60,727 nt of DNA from an uncultured bacterium. GTDB lineage: Bacteria; Bacillota; Clostridia; Lachnospirales; Lachnospiraceae. A program made the translations under genes and the position numbers. The first letter of the stretch is position 1. Each line of letters opens with the position of its first letter. The stretch covers positions 1-60,727 of the forward strand of contig CANCXX010000027.1 in the NCBI GenBank assembly GCA_947381965.1, given 5' to 3'. This document shows, piece by piece, positions 9,791 through 19,075 of this stretch. Below the pieces are notes generated by a model, which had not been told where the DNA came from, made no database searches, and saw nothing but the letters and a program-made list of their open reading frames with translations.

Positions 9791-10858
9791 ATGTCAACAA
9801 TCAGCCTTTGTATCATTGTCAAAAATGAGGAAATTCATATTGCACGCTGTCTTAACAGTGTAGCGGAACTTGTAGATGAAATTATAATTGTAGATACCGG
9901 TTCTACGGACAGAACGATAGAGATAGTGTCCAATTATACTCGGAAGGTTTATTCTTATCCATGGAAGGACGATTTTGCTGACGCCAGAAACTATTCTTTT
10001 TCCCATGCGTCAATGGACTACTGTATGTGGATGGATGCAGATGATATTCTGGAAGAGGCGGAAAAGGATAAATTTTTACAGTTAAAGTATTCTATATCGC
10101 CAGATACGGATATGGTAATGATGAAGTACAATACATCTTTTGATGAAGCCGGAAAGCCTTCTTTTTCCTATTTTCGGGAAAGGTGGATCAGAAACAGTGG
10201 GGAATATCGTTGGATTGGAGCAGTCCATGAGGTGATTCCTCCAAAAGGAAAGATTTTGTATTCTGATATTGCAATTAGCCATAAAAAGATGACCGCCGGG
10301 GAGCCGGATCGAAATTTGAAAATATACCAGAAGATGATTGTAACCGGGAAGCCTTTGGATGCGCGACAGCAATATTATTATGGGCGGGAGCTGTATTATC
10401 ATAAACAATATGAAGAGGCTGCTTCTGTACTGGAACAGTTTTTGCTCTCAGCAGACGGGTGGGTCGAAAATAAAATAGAAGCATGTTCTGTATGCGCCGA
10501 CTGTTATTACCGGATGGGGCGGGAACAGGACGCGCTGACCACCCTTTTGCGCAGTATGAGTTTTGATCTGCCAAGAGCGGAACTGTGTTGTGAAATCGGA
10601 AAATATTTTTTGGAGCATGGGAATTTTCATAATGCCATCTATTGGTATGAAACTGCCTTAAATACACCGAAAAATGATCATCCCGGAGGATTTGTCCTGC
10701 CAGACTGCTATGACTATGTGCCCTTTTTGCAGTTATGTGTATGCTACGATAGATTGGGAGATTGTCAGAAAGCAAAAGAGTATAATGAAAGAGCCGGGAA
10801 CTGCAAACCATATTCTGAGGCATATCTGTATAACAAGCGGTATTTTGAAAGCCTGTAA
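9791..10858 (+). CDS. GT2 glycosyltransferase with TPR domain
   Basis: A 355-aa family-2 (GT-A) glycosyltransferase of the SunS/bacterial-protein-glycosyltransferase kind. The N terminus, SLCIIVKNEEIHIARCL, is the typical nucleotide-sugar fold. DTGSTDRT (35-42) and the metal-binding DADD (82-85) are visible. From about residue 195 the sequence becomes helical with TPR-like repeats (YYYGRELYYHKQYEEAASVLEQ; GNFHNAIYWYETAL), which often bind peptide acceptors. GAGGGAGC precedes the ATG. Its position between two collagen-like genes suggests it O-glycosylates Thr-rich Gly-X-Thr repeats, as known for BclA-type proteins. Donor sugar unknown. Confidence 0.88.
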   Translation: MSTISLCIIVKNEEIHIARCLNSVAELVDEIIIVDTGSTDRTIEIVSNYTRKVYSYPWKDDFADARNYSFSHASMDYCMWMDADDILEEAEKDKFLQLKYSISPDTDMVMMKYNTSFDEAGKPSFSYFRERWIRNSGEYRWIGAVHEVIPPKGKILYSDIAISHKKMTAGEPDRNLKIYQKMIVTGKPLDARQQYYYGRELYYHKQYEEAASVLEQFLLSADGWVENKIEACSVCADCYYRMGREQDALTTLLRSMSFDLPRAELCCEIGKYFLEHGNFHNAIYWYETALNTPKNDHPGGFVLPDCYDYVPFLQLCVCYDRLGDCQKAKEYNERAGNCKPYSEAYLYNKRYFESL

Positions 10859-10865
10859 TCTTTTT

Positions 10866-10889
10866 GGAGCGTGTTAAAAGCACGCTTCC
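10866..10889 (+). terminator. Hairpin after glycosyltransferase
   Basis: GGAGCGTG, a seven-base loop and CACGCTTCC form a short hairpin eight bases after the stop codon. It has no long T-run, so termination may be partial. Confidence 0.45.
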
Positions 10890-10969
10890 ATTTCGTCTGG
10901 AAAGAAAAGAGTTATGGGAAATATCTGTCAGCAATTTTTCGACAAAAAGTGTCATTTATTGCAAAATTA

Positions 10970-11020
10970 CATAAAATATTTGTAGAAAAGATACTTTTTT
11001 GTGTCTTTCACAAATATTTT
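10970..11020 (+). promoter_or_regulatory. Candidate sporulation promoter and inverted repeat before collagen gene
   Basis: CATAAAATA at 10970-10978 fits the sigma-K/E-type -10 pattern CATA-N3-TA. It overlaps an 11-bp inverted repeat, AAAATATTTGT (10973-10983) and ACAAATATTTT (11010-11020). The repeat could be an operator or a 5' mRNA hairpin. A matching -35 was not clear. Confidence 0.35.
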
Positions 11021-11038
11021 GTAAAGGATGTGTTTTGA

Positions 11039-12676
<1,638 letters not shown>

Positions 12677-13076
12677 TTATACGGAAAAATAGCGGATGAA
12701 ATGTAAGCCGTTCCTATGCTGAATCATTTCATTAGCAATAGGATTGTGGAAAATAGGCAATTCTAAAACAGGGGAGCCAATGACCCATATGGGGCACTGA
12801 CTCCTCTCGTATCATTCCCTTTTCATAAACTGTGCAAAACAAATCCGCCGCCCGTATGCCCCCCCCGATTGCCGCACGGTTCTTCTCTATTCCTCTCCTG
12901 TATATAAATGCACCATGCTGTTTTTCCCTTTCTCTGTTTTTGTGATTTACATTGCATCAAATCCAATCTGCTAAATACAAGGCGGCATTCCCCTCAAATT
13001 ATACCTTCAAAATTTCCCAATACTTTCGGCTGGTTCAGCTCTCTCCTACTCTCTTATTATGAAATCAGGGGAGTTT
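12677..13076. other. 400-bp intergenic region between convergent genes
   Basis: Holds an imperfect terminator-like palindrome, GGGGAGCCAATGACCC/GGGGCACTGACTCCTC (12771-12806), after the collagen gene, and a second hairpin, AGGGGAGT/ACTCCCCT (13067-13086), overlapping the stop of the convergent flavoprotein gene. No ORF with a convincing ribosome-binding site was seen. Confidence 0.5.
12771..12806 (+). terminator. Terminator-like palindrome after collagen gene
   Basis: A long imperfect hairpin about 95 bases past the stop codon, with no strong T-run. Confidence 0.45.
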
Positions 13077-13086
13077 TCACTCCCCT
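13067..13086 (-). terminator. Hairpin at end of flavoprotein gene
   Basis: AGGGGAGT and ACTCCCCT form a perfect 8-bp stem with a four-base loop that includes the last codons and stop of the gene at 13077. Confidence 0.5.
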
Positions 13087-14738
13087 CTCGCCACCTTTGC
13101 CGGATACCACTTTTGAAACCATCCGGTAAAAATCCCCATTCCAACCGGAAGCGCTGCGTTAACCAGCCCTGTTAAAGATGCCGCCTCTGTTCCCATAATC
13201 TCATAAGTCCACACAGGCGTTACCAAATACAATATACCCCACAGCAAGGTCAAAATCCAGTTTGTCTTTATAAAAAGGGGATTTTTAAGCGCCTTTGTTC
13301 CCCCATATCCGTTCATGGAATAGTGGGCGGAAAGTGGTATTTTCAAAAAACAGGAAACAATCCACATCAGGCCAAAAACAAAATATGACAAAGGAATCAC
13401 CATCCGGGCCGCTATGCCTGCTAACAGTGCAAGGGCCAAAACAGCTGTACAGGCTCCTGAAAGTAAATCGTATATCGTCTTCTTGTTCTGGTAAAAGAAC
13501 AGCGGCAGCAGCGCACAGGCTCCCAAACAAAAAAACGCCCCTCTGTAGCCATCAAATGGCACAGCCGTCCAGAATATAATCCATGGCGCCAGAAAAATCA
13601 TCATGTTGGTGTTGGCTCTTTTTCCGTCATCTATGTCATATTCAGTGTCATAATCTTTATTTTTTATGTCATTTCCGTCACTTTTCCCCAACCCAAAACA
13701 GTCGTCCCATTTCAACATCAAATCAAAATCGCCCTTCACTTTATACAGCCGCTTCATCAATGCTTCATCTCCCCGGATTTCCCCTGCCCCAATAGATCTC
13801 CACAGAGTAACTGGCGTTTCAATTCTTGTGGTAAAGGTTTCAAAATCATCTGTTAAAACCCTGCTGCCCTCTTTTCCCATAACAATCTGATAACATTCAT
13901 CTATGTCCGTATAGTACATCTCCAACACCCGTTCTCTGCCTGGAAAGCTTTCCTTCCGGTACAAGGCGGCCATTTGTCTGGTAAATATCAGGGCTTCCGA
14001 CTCCTTTGTCCCATTTTCCTTACTGATTCCCCAGCTTGCATCGGCCATACGTTCAAAGATCTCCTTAGGATATAATAAACAGCTTAACAGTTCCCATGTT
14101 TTCTCTGAAATGCCCCCCTTTACATATTCCCTGCCTGCTCTGCGTACATATTCCAGATATTCTCCTGTCCTTGCAGATACTTCCGGCACCCGAAATAATT
14201 CTCCCTGTCCGCAAAAAATGGATGTATACTGGTTTTTGCCACACATATGGTCAAAAAGGCTATATATCCCGTCATAATTTCCTTTCGTCGTATAAAATCC
14301 GCAAGTAGATATCAATACCGTTTTTTTACCACTCATATCATATCGGGAAGGATGTGCCCCTTCCCCTACTCCGTCCTCCCGCTCCGCCATAAAAGGAAGC
14401 GCCATGGGAAGCTGCCGGTCAATCAGTGTTTTCAGGCCCCCTGGTACGGTATAGTAATAGAGCGGAAAGCTCCATATAACAATATCCGCCCACAGAAGCT
14501 TTGCAATTACCTCCTGCATGTGATCCTGTATACAGCAGCTTCCTGGAGTTTTATTCCAGCAGCCAAAACACCCAAGACAAGGTTTTAATTCCAGCTGGTT
14601 TACCTGCAACTCTTCCAACTGTACCATATCTTTTTCCTCTTCCGCTCCCAGTTTCATCCCATCCAAAAAGGCACAGGTCAATTTATAGGTATTACTTGTT
14701 TTTCCCTTAGGACTTCCATTTATCACTAAAATTTTCAT
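13077..14738 (-). CDS. Flavodoxin-like reductase fused to SCP2-like and membrane domains
   Basis: A 553-aa fusion. Residues 1-190 form an NADPH-dependent FMN reductase/iron-sulfur flavoprotein-like fold: it starts MKILVINGSPKGKTSNTYKL (FMN phosphate loop) and has a Cys pair in LKPCLGCFGCW. Residues of about 275-365 (VLEMYYTDIDECYQIV ... TRIETPVTLWRSIGAGEI) resemble an SCP2 sterol-carrier domain. From about 385 to the end are five or six hydrophobic segments. The start at 14738 was chosen because GGGGGT lies upstream and because the longer frame runs into a repeat element. It is probably co-transcribed with the PadR gene upstream, so it may be part of a stress- or redox-responsive pair. Substrate unknown. 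Confidence 0.75.
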   Translation of the reverse strand: MKILVINGSPKGKTSNTYKLTCAFLDGMKLGAEEEKDMVQLEELQVNQLELKPCLGCFGCWNKTPGSCCIQDHMQEVIAKLLWADIVIWSFPLYYYTVPGGLKTLIDRQLPMALPFMAEREDGVGEGAHPSRYDMSGKKTVLISTCGFYTTKGNYDGIYSLFDHMCGKNQYTSIFCGQGELFRVPEVSARTGEYLEYVRRAGREYVKGGISEKTWELLSCLLYPKEIFERMADASWGISKENGTKESEALIFTRQMAALYRKESFPGRERVLEMYYTDIDECYQIVMGKEGSRVLTDDFETFTTRIETPVTLWRSIGAGEIRGDEALMKRLYKVKGDFDLMLKWDDCFGLGKSDGNDIKNKDYDTEYDIDDGKRANTNMMIFLAPWIIFWTAVPFDGYRGAFFCLGACALLPLFFYQNKKTIYDLLSGACTAVLALALLAGIAARMVIPLSYFVFGLMWIVSCFLKIPLSAHYSMNGYGGTKALKNPLFIKTNWILTLLWGILYLVTPVWTYEIMGTEAASLTGLVNAALPVGMGIFTGWFQKWYPAKVARGE

Positions 14739-14740
14739 TT

Positions 14741-14814
14741 TTATACCCCCGCATACCGCAAGCTTTGCCTGCGGTACTGCCACCAATAAGCAGTTTGGAA
14801 GTTTACCTCCAAAT
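14741..14814 (-). repeat. Intercistronic repeat element, copy 1
   Basis: An element of about 75 bp between PadR stop and flavoprotein start. On the minus strand it reads a hairpin TTTGGAGG-TAAA-CTTCCAAA, a spacer TTATTGGTGGCAG, a second hairpin TACCGCAGG/GCTTGCGGTA, then GGGGGTATAA, which serves as the ribosome-binding site of the next gene. A close copy at 29868-29947 has the same position relative to its neighbours. A partial copy lies at 57303-57343. Confidence 0.75.
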
Positions 14815-15372
14815 TTAACTCTCTCTGTTTCCATGCAATTCTATCAGTCTGTCGATACAACTCTCAGCCCACTCTATGTACATCCGCATATTTCTCCGCC
14901 CATAATCCACGGTCATCTGCCAGTAAAGCGCTTTTTCCTTATCGTCAAGATAGCCGCTGTAGCCCTCAATGTGCGCCGGGACTGAAGCAAGATTTTCCAA
15001 AAACTGCTCGCAATCTGCAATCAGCCGTTGAAAATAACGGATATTTTCCTGCCAGTCGCGTTCCCCCATAAAAAATACTTTCATAAGAACAGGCTCCCTG
15101 GCAGTCATTCCCGGACTATCCTCTGCCAGCCACCGGAGCAGTTCCGCCTTTCCCTTGCCTGTTATGGAAAAAATATTTTTGTTTGGTTTTCCCTGCTGGG
15201 GAACTGGCATTTTCTCCACCCATCCCTTTTCCTCCAGGCCCTGCAGTTCCCGGTAAATCTGACTTGTCTGGGCGCTCCAGAAAAAATTCAGGGAATCCCT
15301 GAACACTTCCATAATCTCATAGCCTGTCAAACTGTGATAATTCAGCAGTCCTAAAATTCCGTGCTTTAACAT
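14815..15372 (-). CDS. PadR family transcriptional regulator
   Basis: A 185-aa two-domain PadR protein. The winged helix (about 1-80: MLKHGILGLLNYHSLTGYEIMEVF ... SQIYRELQGLEEKGWVE) is followed by a C-terminal helical dimerisation domain (Vir_C type, about 95-180). AAGGAG lies about 13 bases before the ATG. A strong promoter with an internal palindrome lies at 15429-15457, suggesting autorepression. The next gene downstream, probably in the same transcript, is the flavodoxin fusion, so the regulator may respond to a phenolic, drug or redox signal that the flavoprotein handles (inference from PadR biology). Confidence 0.9.
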   Translation of the reverse strand: MLKHGILGLLNYHSLTGYEIMEVFRDSLNFFWSAQTSQIYRELQGLEEKGWVEKMPVPQQGKPNKNIFSITGKGKAELLRWLAEDSPGMTAREPVLMKVFFMGERDWQENIRYFQRLIADCEQFLENLASVPAHIEGYSGYLDDKEKALYWQMTVDYGRRNMRMYIEWAESCIDRLIELHGNRES

Positions 15373-15428
15373 TGGGTTCTGTTATCTCCTTATTAGAGTG
15401 TGTTTGAAAAATCTTTTTCCTGCAAATA

Positions 15429-15457
15429 ATTATATTCCACTTGTAGAATATGTGCAA
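15429..15457 (-). promoter_or_regulatory. PadR promoter with embedded palindromic operator
   Basis: On the minus strand TTGCAC (15452-15457), a 17-bp spacer and TATAAT (15429-15434). The spacer and -10 contain the near-perfect palindrome ATATTCCACTTGTAGAATAT (15432-15451, plus strand). A bound dimer would block RNA polymerase, so PadR autoregulation is likely. Confidence 0.65.
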
Positions 15458-15521
15458 CCTATTAATTAAATTATTTCACTCCACCAAAAGCTCTTGACTA
15501 AAACCTCTTTATAGGGAAGCT

Positions 15522-15665
15522 TTACTGCACTGTTCCTGTTATCAAATTGAGCGCTGTGCCTGCTTGTATCTGCGCTGCTTTCTTTGCAATTTCCTGGTTG
15601 ATCTCAACAATTTCCACGTCAAGAGTATCTACAAGCCGATTACCTTTTGGTAATATTGCTGTCAT
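15522..15665 (-). CDS. Small hypothetical protein, 47 aa
   Basis: A short frame starting MTAILPKGNRLVDTLDVEIV and ending in ALNLITGTVQ. AGGAG lies ten bases before the ATG. The region after the first 18 residues is amphipathic and helical (IVEINQEIAKKAAQIQAG). It is isolated between the GH3 terminator and the PadR promoter. I do not recognise the family. It could be a genuine micro-protein or the remnant of a larger gene. Confidence 0.5.
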   Translation of the reverse strand: MTAILPKGNRLVDTLDVEIVEINQEIAKKAAQIQAGTALNLITGTVQ

Positions 15666-15695
15666 TCTCACGCGGCTCCTTTATATAGATTTAAT

Positions 15696-15736
15696 AAAAT
15701 CGGCACTGGCGGAAATCATCTGCCAGTGCCGATTTT
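15696..15736 (-). terminator. Terminator after GH3 gene
   Basis: A perfect 15-bp inverted repeat, AAAATCGGCACTGGC and GCCAGTGCCGATTTT, with an 11-base loop. It has A/T flanks on both sides, so it works in either direction. It lies 101 bases past the GH3 stop and before the 47-aa ORF. Confidence 0.8.
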
Positions 15737-15836
15737 GTGTTGTACCTTTTCATCTAATTATAACAGTACTAATTTAATATGAATGTTTAACTTTCATATT
15801 CAAATGCCATTCTCCGACATTTCCTTATTAGTGTCT

Positions 15837-18254
15837 TTAATCAATTTTTAATATCAAATCCAGAATCCTTTTTGCGCATGACTCCATCTCCGCTCTGGTA
15901 AGACACCCTTTTTCCATCGCTTCAAGCAGTCGTTCCGGATATCCGCATCCCATTTTTACATCATTCCCGGCTTTCACCTCTTTATAATGCTCGCCGCAGG
16001 TCCACCAGTCAGTTGTCACGCATCCCTCGTACCCCCATTCTCCCCGCAGAATGCCTTCCAGTAAGTCCGCATTCTCCGAAGCACGGTGTCCATTAATAAT
16101 ATTATAGGAAGTCATAATCGACCAGGGCTGTGCTTCCCGCACAATAATTTCAAAAGCTTTCAGATAAACTTCCCTTGCCGCGCGCTCAGATACTCTTGAA
16201 TCACTGTTTTTGCGGTTACTTTCCTTATTGTTTAGTGCAAAGTGCTTTACCGTGGCGCCAACATGGTTTGACTGTATTCCCCGTACCATGGCGCTTGCCA
16301 TTTTACCAGTAAGGAAAGGATCCTCAGAATAATACTCAAAATTCCGTCCGCACAGAGGACTTCTGTGAATATTTACCGCCGGAGTCAGCCACATGGCAAT
16401 ATTGTTTTCTTTTACCTCCGCTCCCCCGGCCATACCTACCGCTTCCACCAGCTCCTTGTTCCAGCTGCATGCAAGCAGTGTGGAGCAGGGCCAGCAGGTA
16501 GTGTTTACACCGCACTGGGGCGTAATACGAAGTCCGGCAGGCCCGTCTGCTGTCATAATAGAAGGCACTCCATACTCTGGCAGATTGCCATATCCAAAGG
16601 TATTTGCCACACCTGTGTTGGGCTGCCCGCCAAGCAGATGTGCCACATCCTCATCTGAAAGCTGAGATAAAAATTCCTCTACGGTAATCGTTCCTTCTGC
16701 CACTTCCTTAAAAACGTGAATCCCCTCTTTAAACGGTTTCCAAAGAATATATCTGTCTCTGCTGCGGACCAAAGGCACATATCCTTCTGTCTGTTTCTCT
16801 GACATATGCTCCAGCACATTGGCGTTGGGGTCCGCCGGCGTTCCCTGTGGCAATTCCTCATAGCTTCCGTCAGCAAGCATTCTCTTTGCAAGGGAGGTGG
16901 GAACAAGACGGCTGTCAAGCTGTCTGATTACCCTGTCTTCATCTACAACATATACGAATGTAAGCTGCCTCACATCACGCACAGAGGTTCCTGCATAGAA
17001 GAAATATTCCCCTTTTTCCAACACATAAGCGGATTTCTTTATCTTTCCAAGATCATCGTAAGATGCCATATCGTCAACAGTAAAGCTTAAACACAATACC
17101 TGCGTCTCTCCCGGTTCCAGTTCCCTTGTTTTTTCGAAAGCAATCAGCTGTTTTTTCGGCTTTCCAAGTTTTCCCCAGGGAGCGCCAAAGTATACCTGTA
17201 CCACTTCCTTGCCTGCCAGACGCCCGGTATTGGTCACATGAACCCGGACGCTTATTTGACCATCGGTTTCTTCTGCCGATACGGTCTGCACATCAAAAGT
17301 GGTATAGGAAAGTCCGTACCCGAAAGGATAATTTACCTTTTCCGCTGCCCCTGGTATGGTTTCAAAGTAACGGTATCCAACATAAATATCTTCTGTGTAA
17401 TCTACATAATCCTTTGACTCATGAAAGTTATACGTAGAGGGATAATCCTCCAGTCTGCCTGCAAATGTATCAGAAAGCTTTCCGGATGGATTACCCTTTC
17501 CCACCAAAAGTTCCGCTGCTGCCAGTCCGCCTTCCATGCCACCCTGCCATGCCATCAGCACTGCCCCTATGCGGCTGTCTCTGACAAACCACGAGGTATC
17601 TACCATACCTCCCACATTCATCACAACTGCCACTTTTGCAAAGTTTTTCTTTACGGCTTCCACCATTGCCATTTCCTGTCTGGAAAGACAAAAATCACCA
17701 TCCGCAAAAATCTTTGCAGATAGCTCCGCCATATCCCGTTCCCCTTCCCAGAGATTTTTGTTCTCCTCAAGCACGCTTTTCCTGTCCCATCCTTCGCCGG
17801 AAAAACGGCATATTGTAATAATGGCCGTGTCCGTATAGGCCTTGGCCTGCCCAAGCAGTTCCGTTGGAACTTCCGGTTCTATGGTCATCCCCGGTACGCT
17901 TCCCTCCTGATACTGTCTCTCCACGTCTTTCCTGTAATAATCACAAAGGGGCTCAAATATGCTGATAGTTTCATTCTGCATTTTCAACCCTTCATACAGA
18001 TTCCTCACATAAGCGACTGTCACATCCCCGCTTCCGCCGCCGCCCTTTACATAATCAAAAGCTGCTTTTCCAAACAATGCTGCCCTGGTTCCTTTTTTAA
18101 AAGGAAGAATGTCTCCTTCATTTTTTAAAAGCACCATACCTTCCTTTGCCGCTTCTTTAGACAGCGCAATATGCTGTGCCGATCCGGTAAGCTTCCGCCC
18201 ATTTTCTCCCAGGGGAAGATTTGGCTGATACATAACCCTTGTCCATTTTTCCAT
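15837..18254 (-). CDS. GH3 beta-glucosidase, domain-swapped architecture
   Basis: An 805-aa cytoplasmic glycoside hydrolase family 3 enzyme that releases non-reducing beta-linked glucose or related sugars. The usual order is reversed. The C-terminal-type alpha/beta sandwich comes first (about 25-300: SKEAAKEGMVLLKNEGDILP), followed by a fibronectin-III-like domain (about 320-440). The catalytic TIM barrel is last (about 530-805), with ITPQCGVN, GRNFEYYSEDPFLTG, VKHFALNNKE and the nucleophile Asp749 in VTTDWW. This swapped order is known for Butyrivibrio and Ruminococcus albus beta-glucosidases. No signal peptide. AGGAGG is ten bases upstream. It has its own promoter at 18293-18322 and a strong terminator, so it is monocistronic. 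Confidence 0.92.
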   Translation of the reverse strand: MEKWTRVMYQPNLPLGENGRKLTGSAQHIALSKEAAKEGMVLLKNEGDILPFKKGTRAALFGKAAFDYVKGGGGSGDVTVAYVRNLYEGLKMQNETISIFEPLCDYYRKDVERQYQEGSVPGMTIEPEVPTELLGQAKAYTDTAIITICRFSGEGWDRKSVLEENKNLWEGERDMAELSAKIFADGDFCLSRQEMAMVEAVKKNFAKVAVVMNVGGMVDTSWFVRDSRIGAVLMAWQGGMEGGLAAAELLVGKGNPSGKLSDTFAGRLEDYPSTYNFHESKDYVDYTEDIYVGYRYFETIPGAAEKVNYPFGYGLSYTTFDVQTVSAEETDGQISVRVHVTNTGRLAGKEVVQVYFGAPWGKLGKPKKQLIAFEKTRELEPGETQVLCLSFTVDDMASYDDLGKIKKSAYVLEKGEYFFYAGTSVRDVRQLTFVYVVDEDRVIRQLDSRLVPTSLAKRMLADGSYEELPQGTPADPNANVLEHMSEKQTEGYVPLVRSRDRYILWKPFKEGIHVFKEVAEGTITVEEFLSQLSDEDVAHLLGGQPNTGVANTFGYGNLPEYGVPSIMTADGPAGLRITPQCGVNTTCWPCSTLLACSWNKELVEAVGMAGGAEVKENNIAMWLTPAVNIHRSPLCGRNFEYYSEDPFLTGKMASAMVRGIQSNHVGATVKHFALNNKESNRKNSDSRVSERAAREVYLKAFEIIVREAQPWSIMTSYNIINGHRASENADLLEGILRGEWGYEGCVTTDWWTCGEHYKEVKAGNDVKMGCGYPERLLEAMEKGCLTRAEMESCAKRILDLILKID

Positions 18255-18292
18255 ATGGTCCCAACCTCCTGTAACTAAAACTAATTTTTCTT

Positions 18293-18360
18293 ATTGTACT
18301 CTTTTTCTTCCTTCTGGGACAATCCGGTTTTTTGACTTAACTTTAGGTTGATTTTGACTT
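18293..18360 (-). promoter_or_regulatory. GH3 promoter with upstream direct repeats
   Basis: On the minus strand TTGTCC (18317-18322), an 18-bp spacer and TACAAT (18293-18298). Just upstream lie two direct repeats AAGTCAAAA at 18330-18338 and 18352-18360, exactly 22 bp apart, on the same face of the helix. This is typical of activator half-sites. Confidence 0.5.
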
Positions 18361-19047
18361 CTACAGTTCTTCCAGATACAACACATACTTCCGTTCCCGT
18401 ATCCATTGAATCAAATCCGGCCGGTCCACCCCTCTGCGCATTTTAAACCCCACAATTGCCGCCTGACCGCTGCCGTCAATTCTGCTTTTTTTCACATCCA
18501 CTGATCCCAGATCTACATTCTGCAATTTGATATCCTCCATAAACTGCCGCAGATCCGGTCCGGTTTGAAACTCAATATAAAGCTCAAAGGACTTGGCATA
18601 ATGGTGCATATACATATCCACTCTTGCAAGCACCTGCAAAGTAAACATAATAATAATCAGTGTGACAATGGCTCCTTTCCAAAAACCAATTCCAATGGCC
18701 AGCCCTTCACAGGCGCACACCCACAATCCTGCTGCCGTGGTCAGCCCCCTAACATGGTTCCTTCCGGTTACAATAATTGTTCCTGCTCCCAAAAATCCAA
18801 TGCCGCTGATTACCTGCGCCCCCAGCCGGGCAAGATCCCCCTGATTATTAAATGTAACCCTGATATACTCGCTTGTAAGCATTACAAGCGCAGCCCCCAC
18901 GCATACCAGTGTGTGGGTTTTCACCCCTGCCCCCCGTCCCTTACTGCTTCTCTCAATTCCCACCAGCATTCCTGTAAGCATCGCAAACGCAAGACGCATA
19001 AAAACAGACCGCAGGGTAAGATCCGTTGTCATTTCCATTACTCCCAT
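18361..19047 (-). CDS. MgtC/SapB family membrane protein
   Basis: A 228-aa protein. Four or five hydrophobic helices in the first 140 residues carry the family signature (RLAFAMLTGMLVGIERSSKG, GAGVKTHTLVCVGAALVM, SGIGFLGAGTIIV), and a small cytosolic ACT-like domain follows (about 150-228). Family members affect magnesium/ATP homeostasis or membrane potential. The ATG at 19047 has GGAGGG nearby. The longer in-frame extension to 19230 is translated repeat-element sequence and was rejected. The gene sits directly downstream of the 219-bp mobile element, which separates it from the membrane protein gene upstream. Confidence 0.88.
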   Translation of the reverse strand: MGVMEMTTDLTLRSVFMRLAFAMLTGMLVGIERSSKGRGAGVKTHTLVCVGAALVMLTSEYIRVTFNNQGDLARLGAQVISGIGFLGAGTIIVTGRNHVRGLTTAAGLWVCACEGLAIGIGFWKGAIVTLIIIMFTLQVLARVDMYMHHYAKSFELYIEFQTGPDLRQFMEDIKLQNVDLGSVDVKKSRIDGSGQAAIVGFKMRRGVDRPDLIQWIRERKYVLYLEEL

Positions 19048-19075
19048 GTAATCCCTCCTCCCTTTTACATAAATA

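Noticed and set aside
12908-13129. 73-aa plus-strand ORF between collagen and flavoprotein genes
   Set aside because: No ribosome-binding site, it overlaps the convergent gene end, and no family motif was seen.
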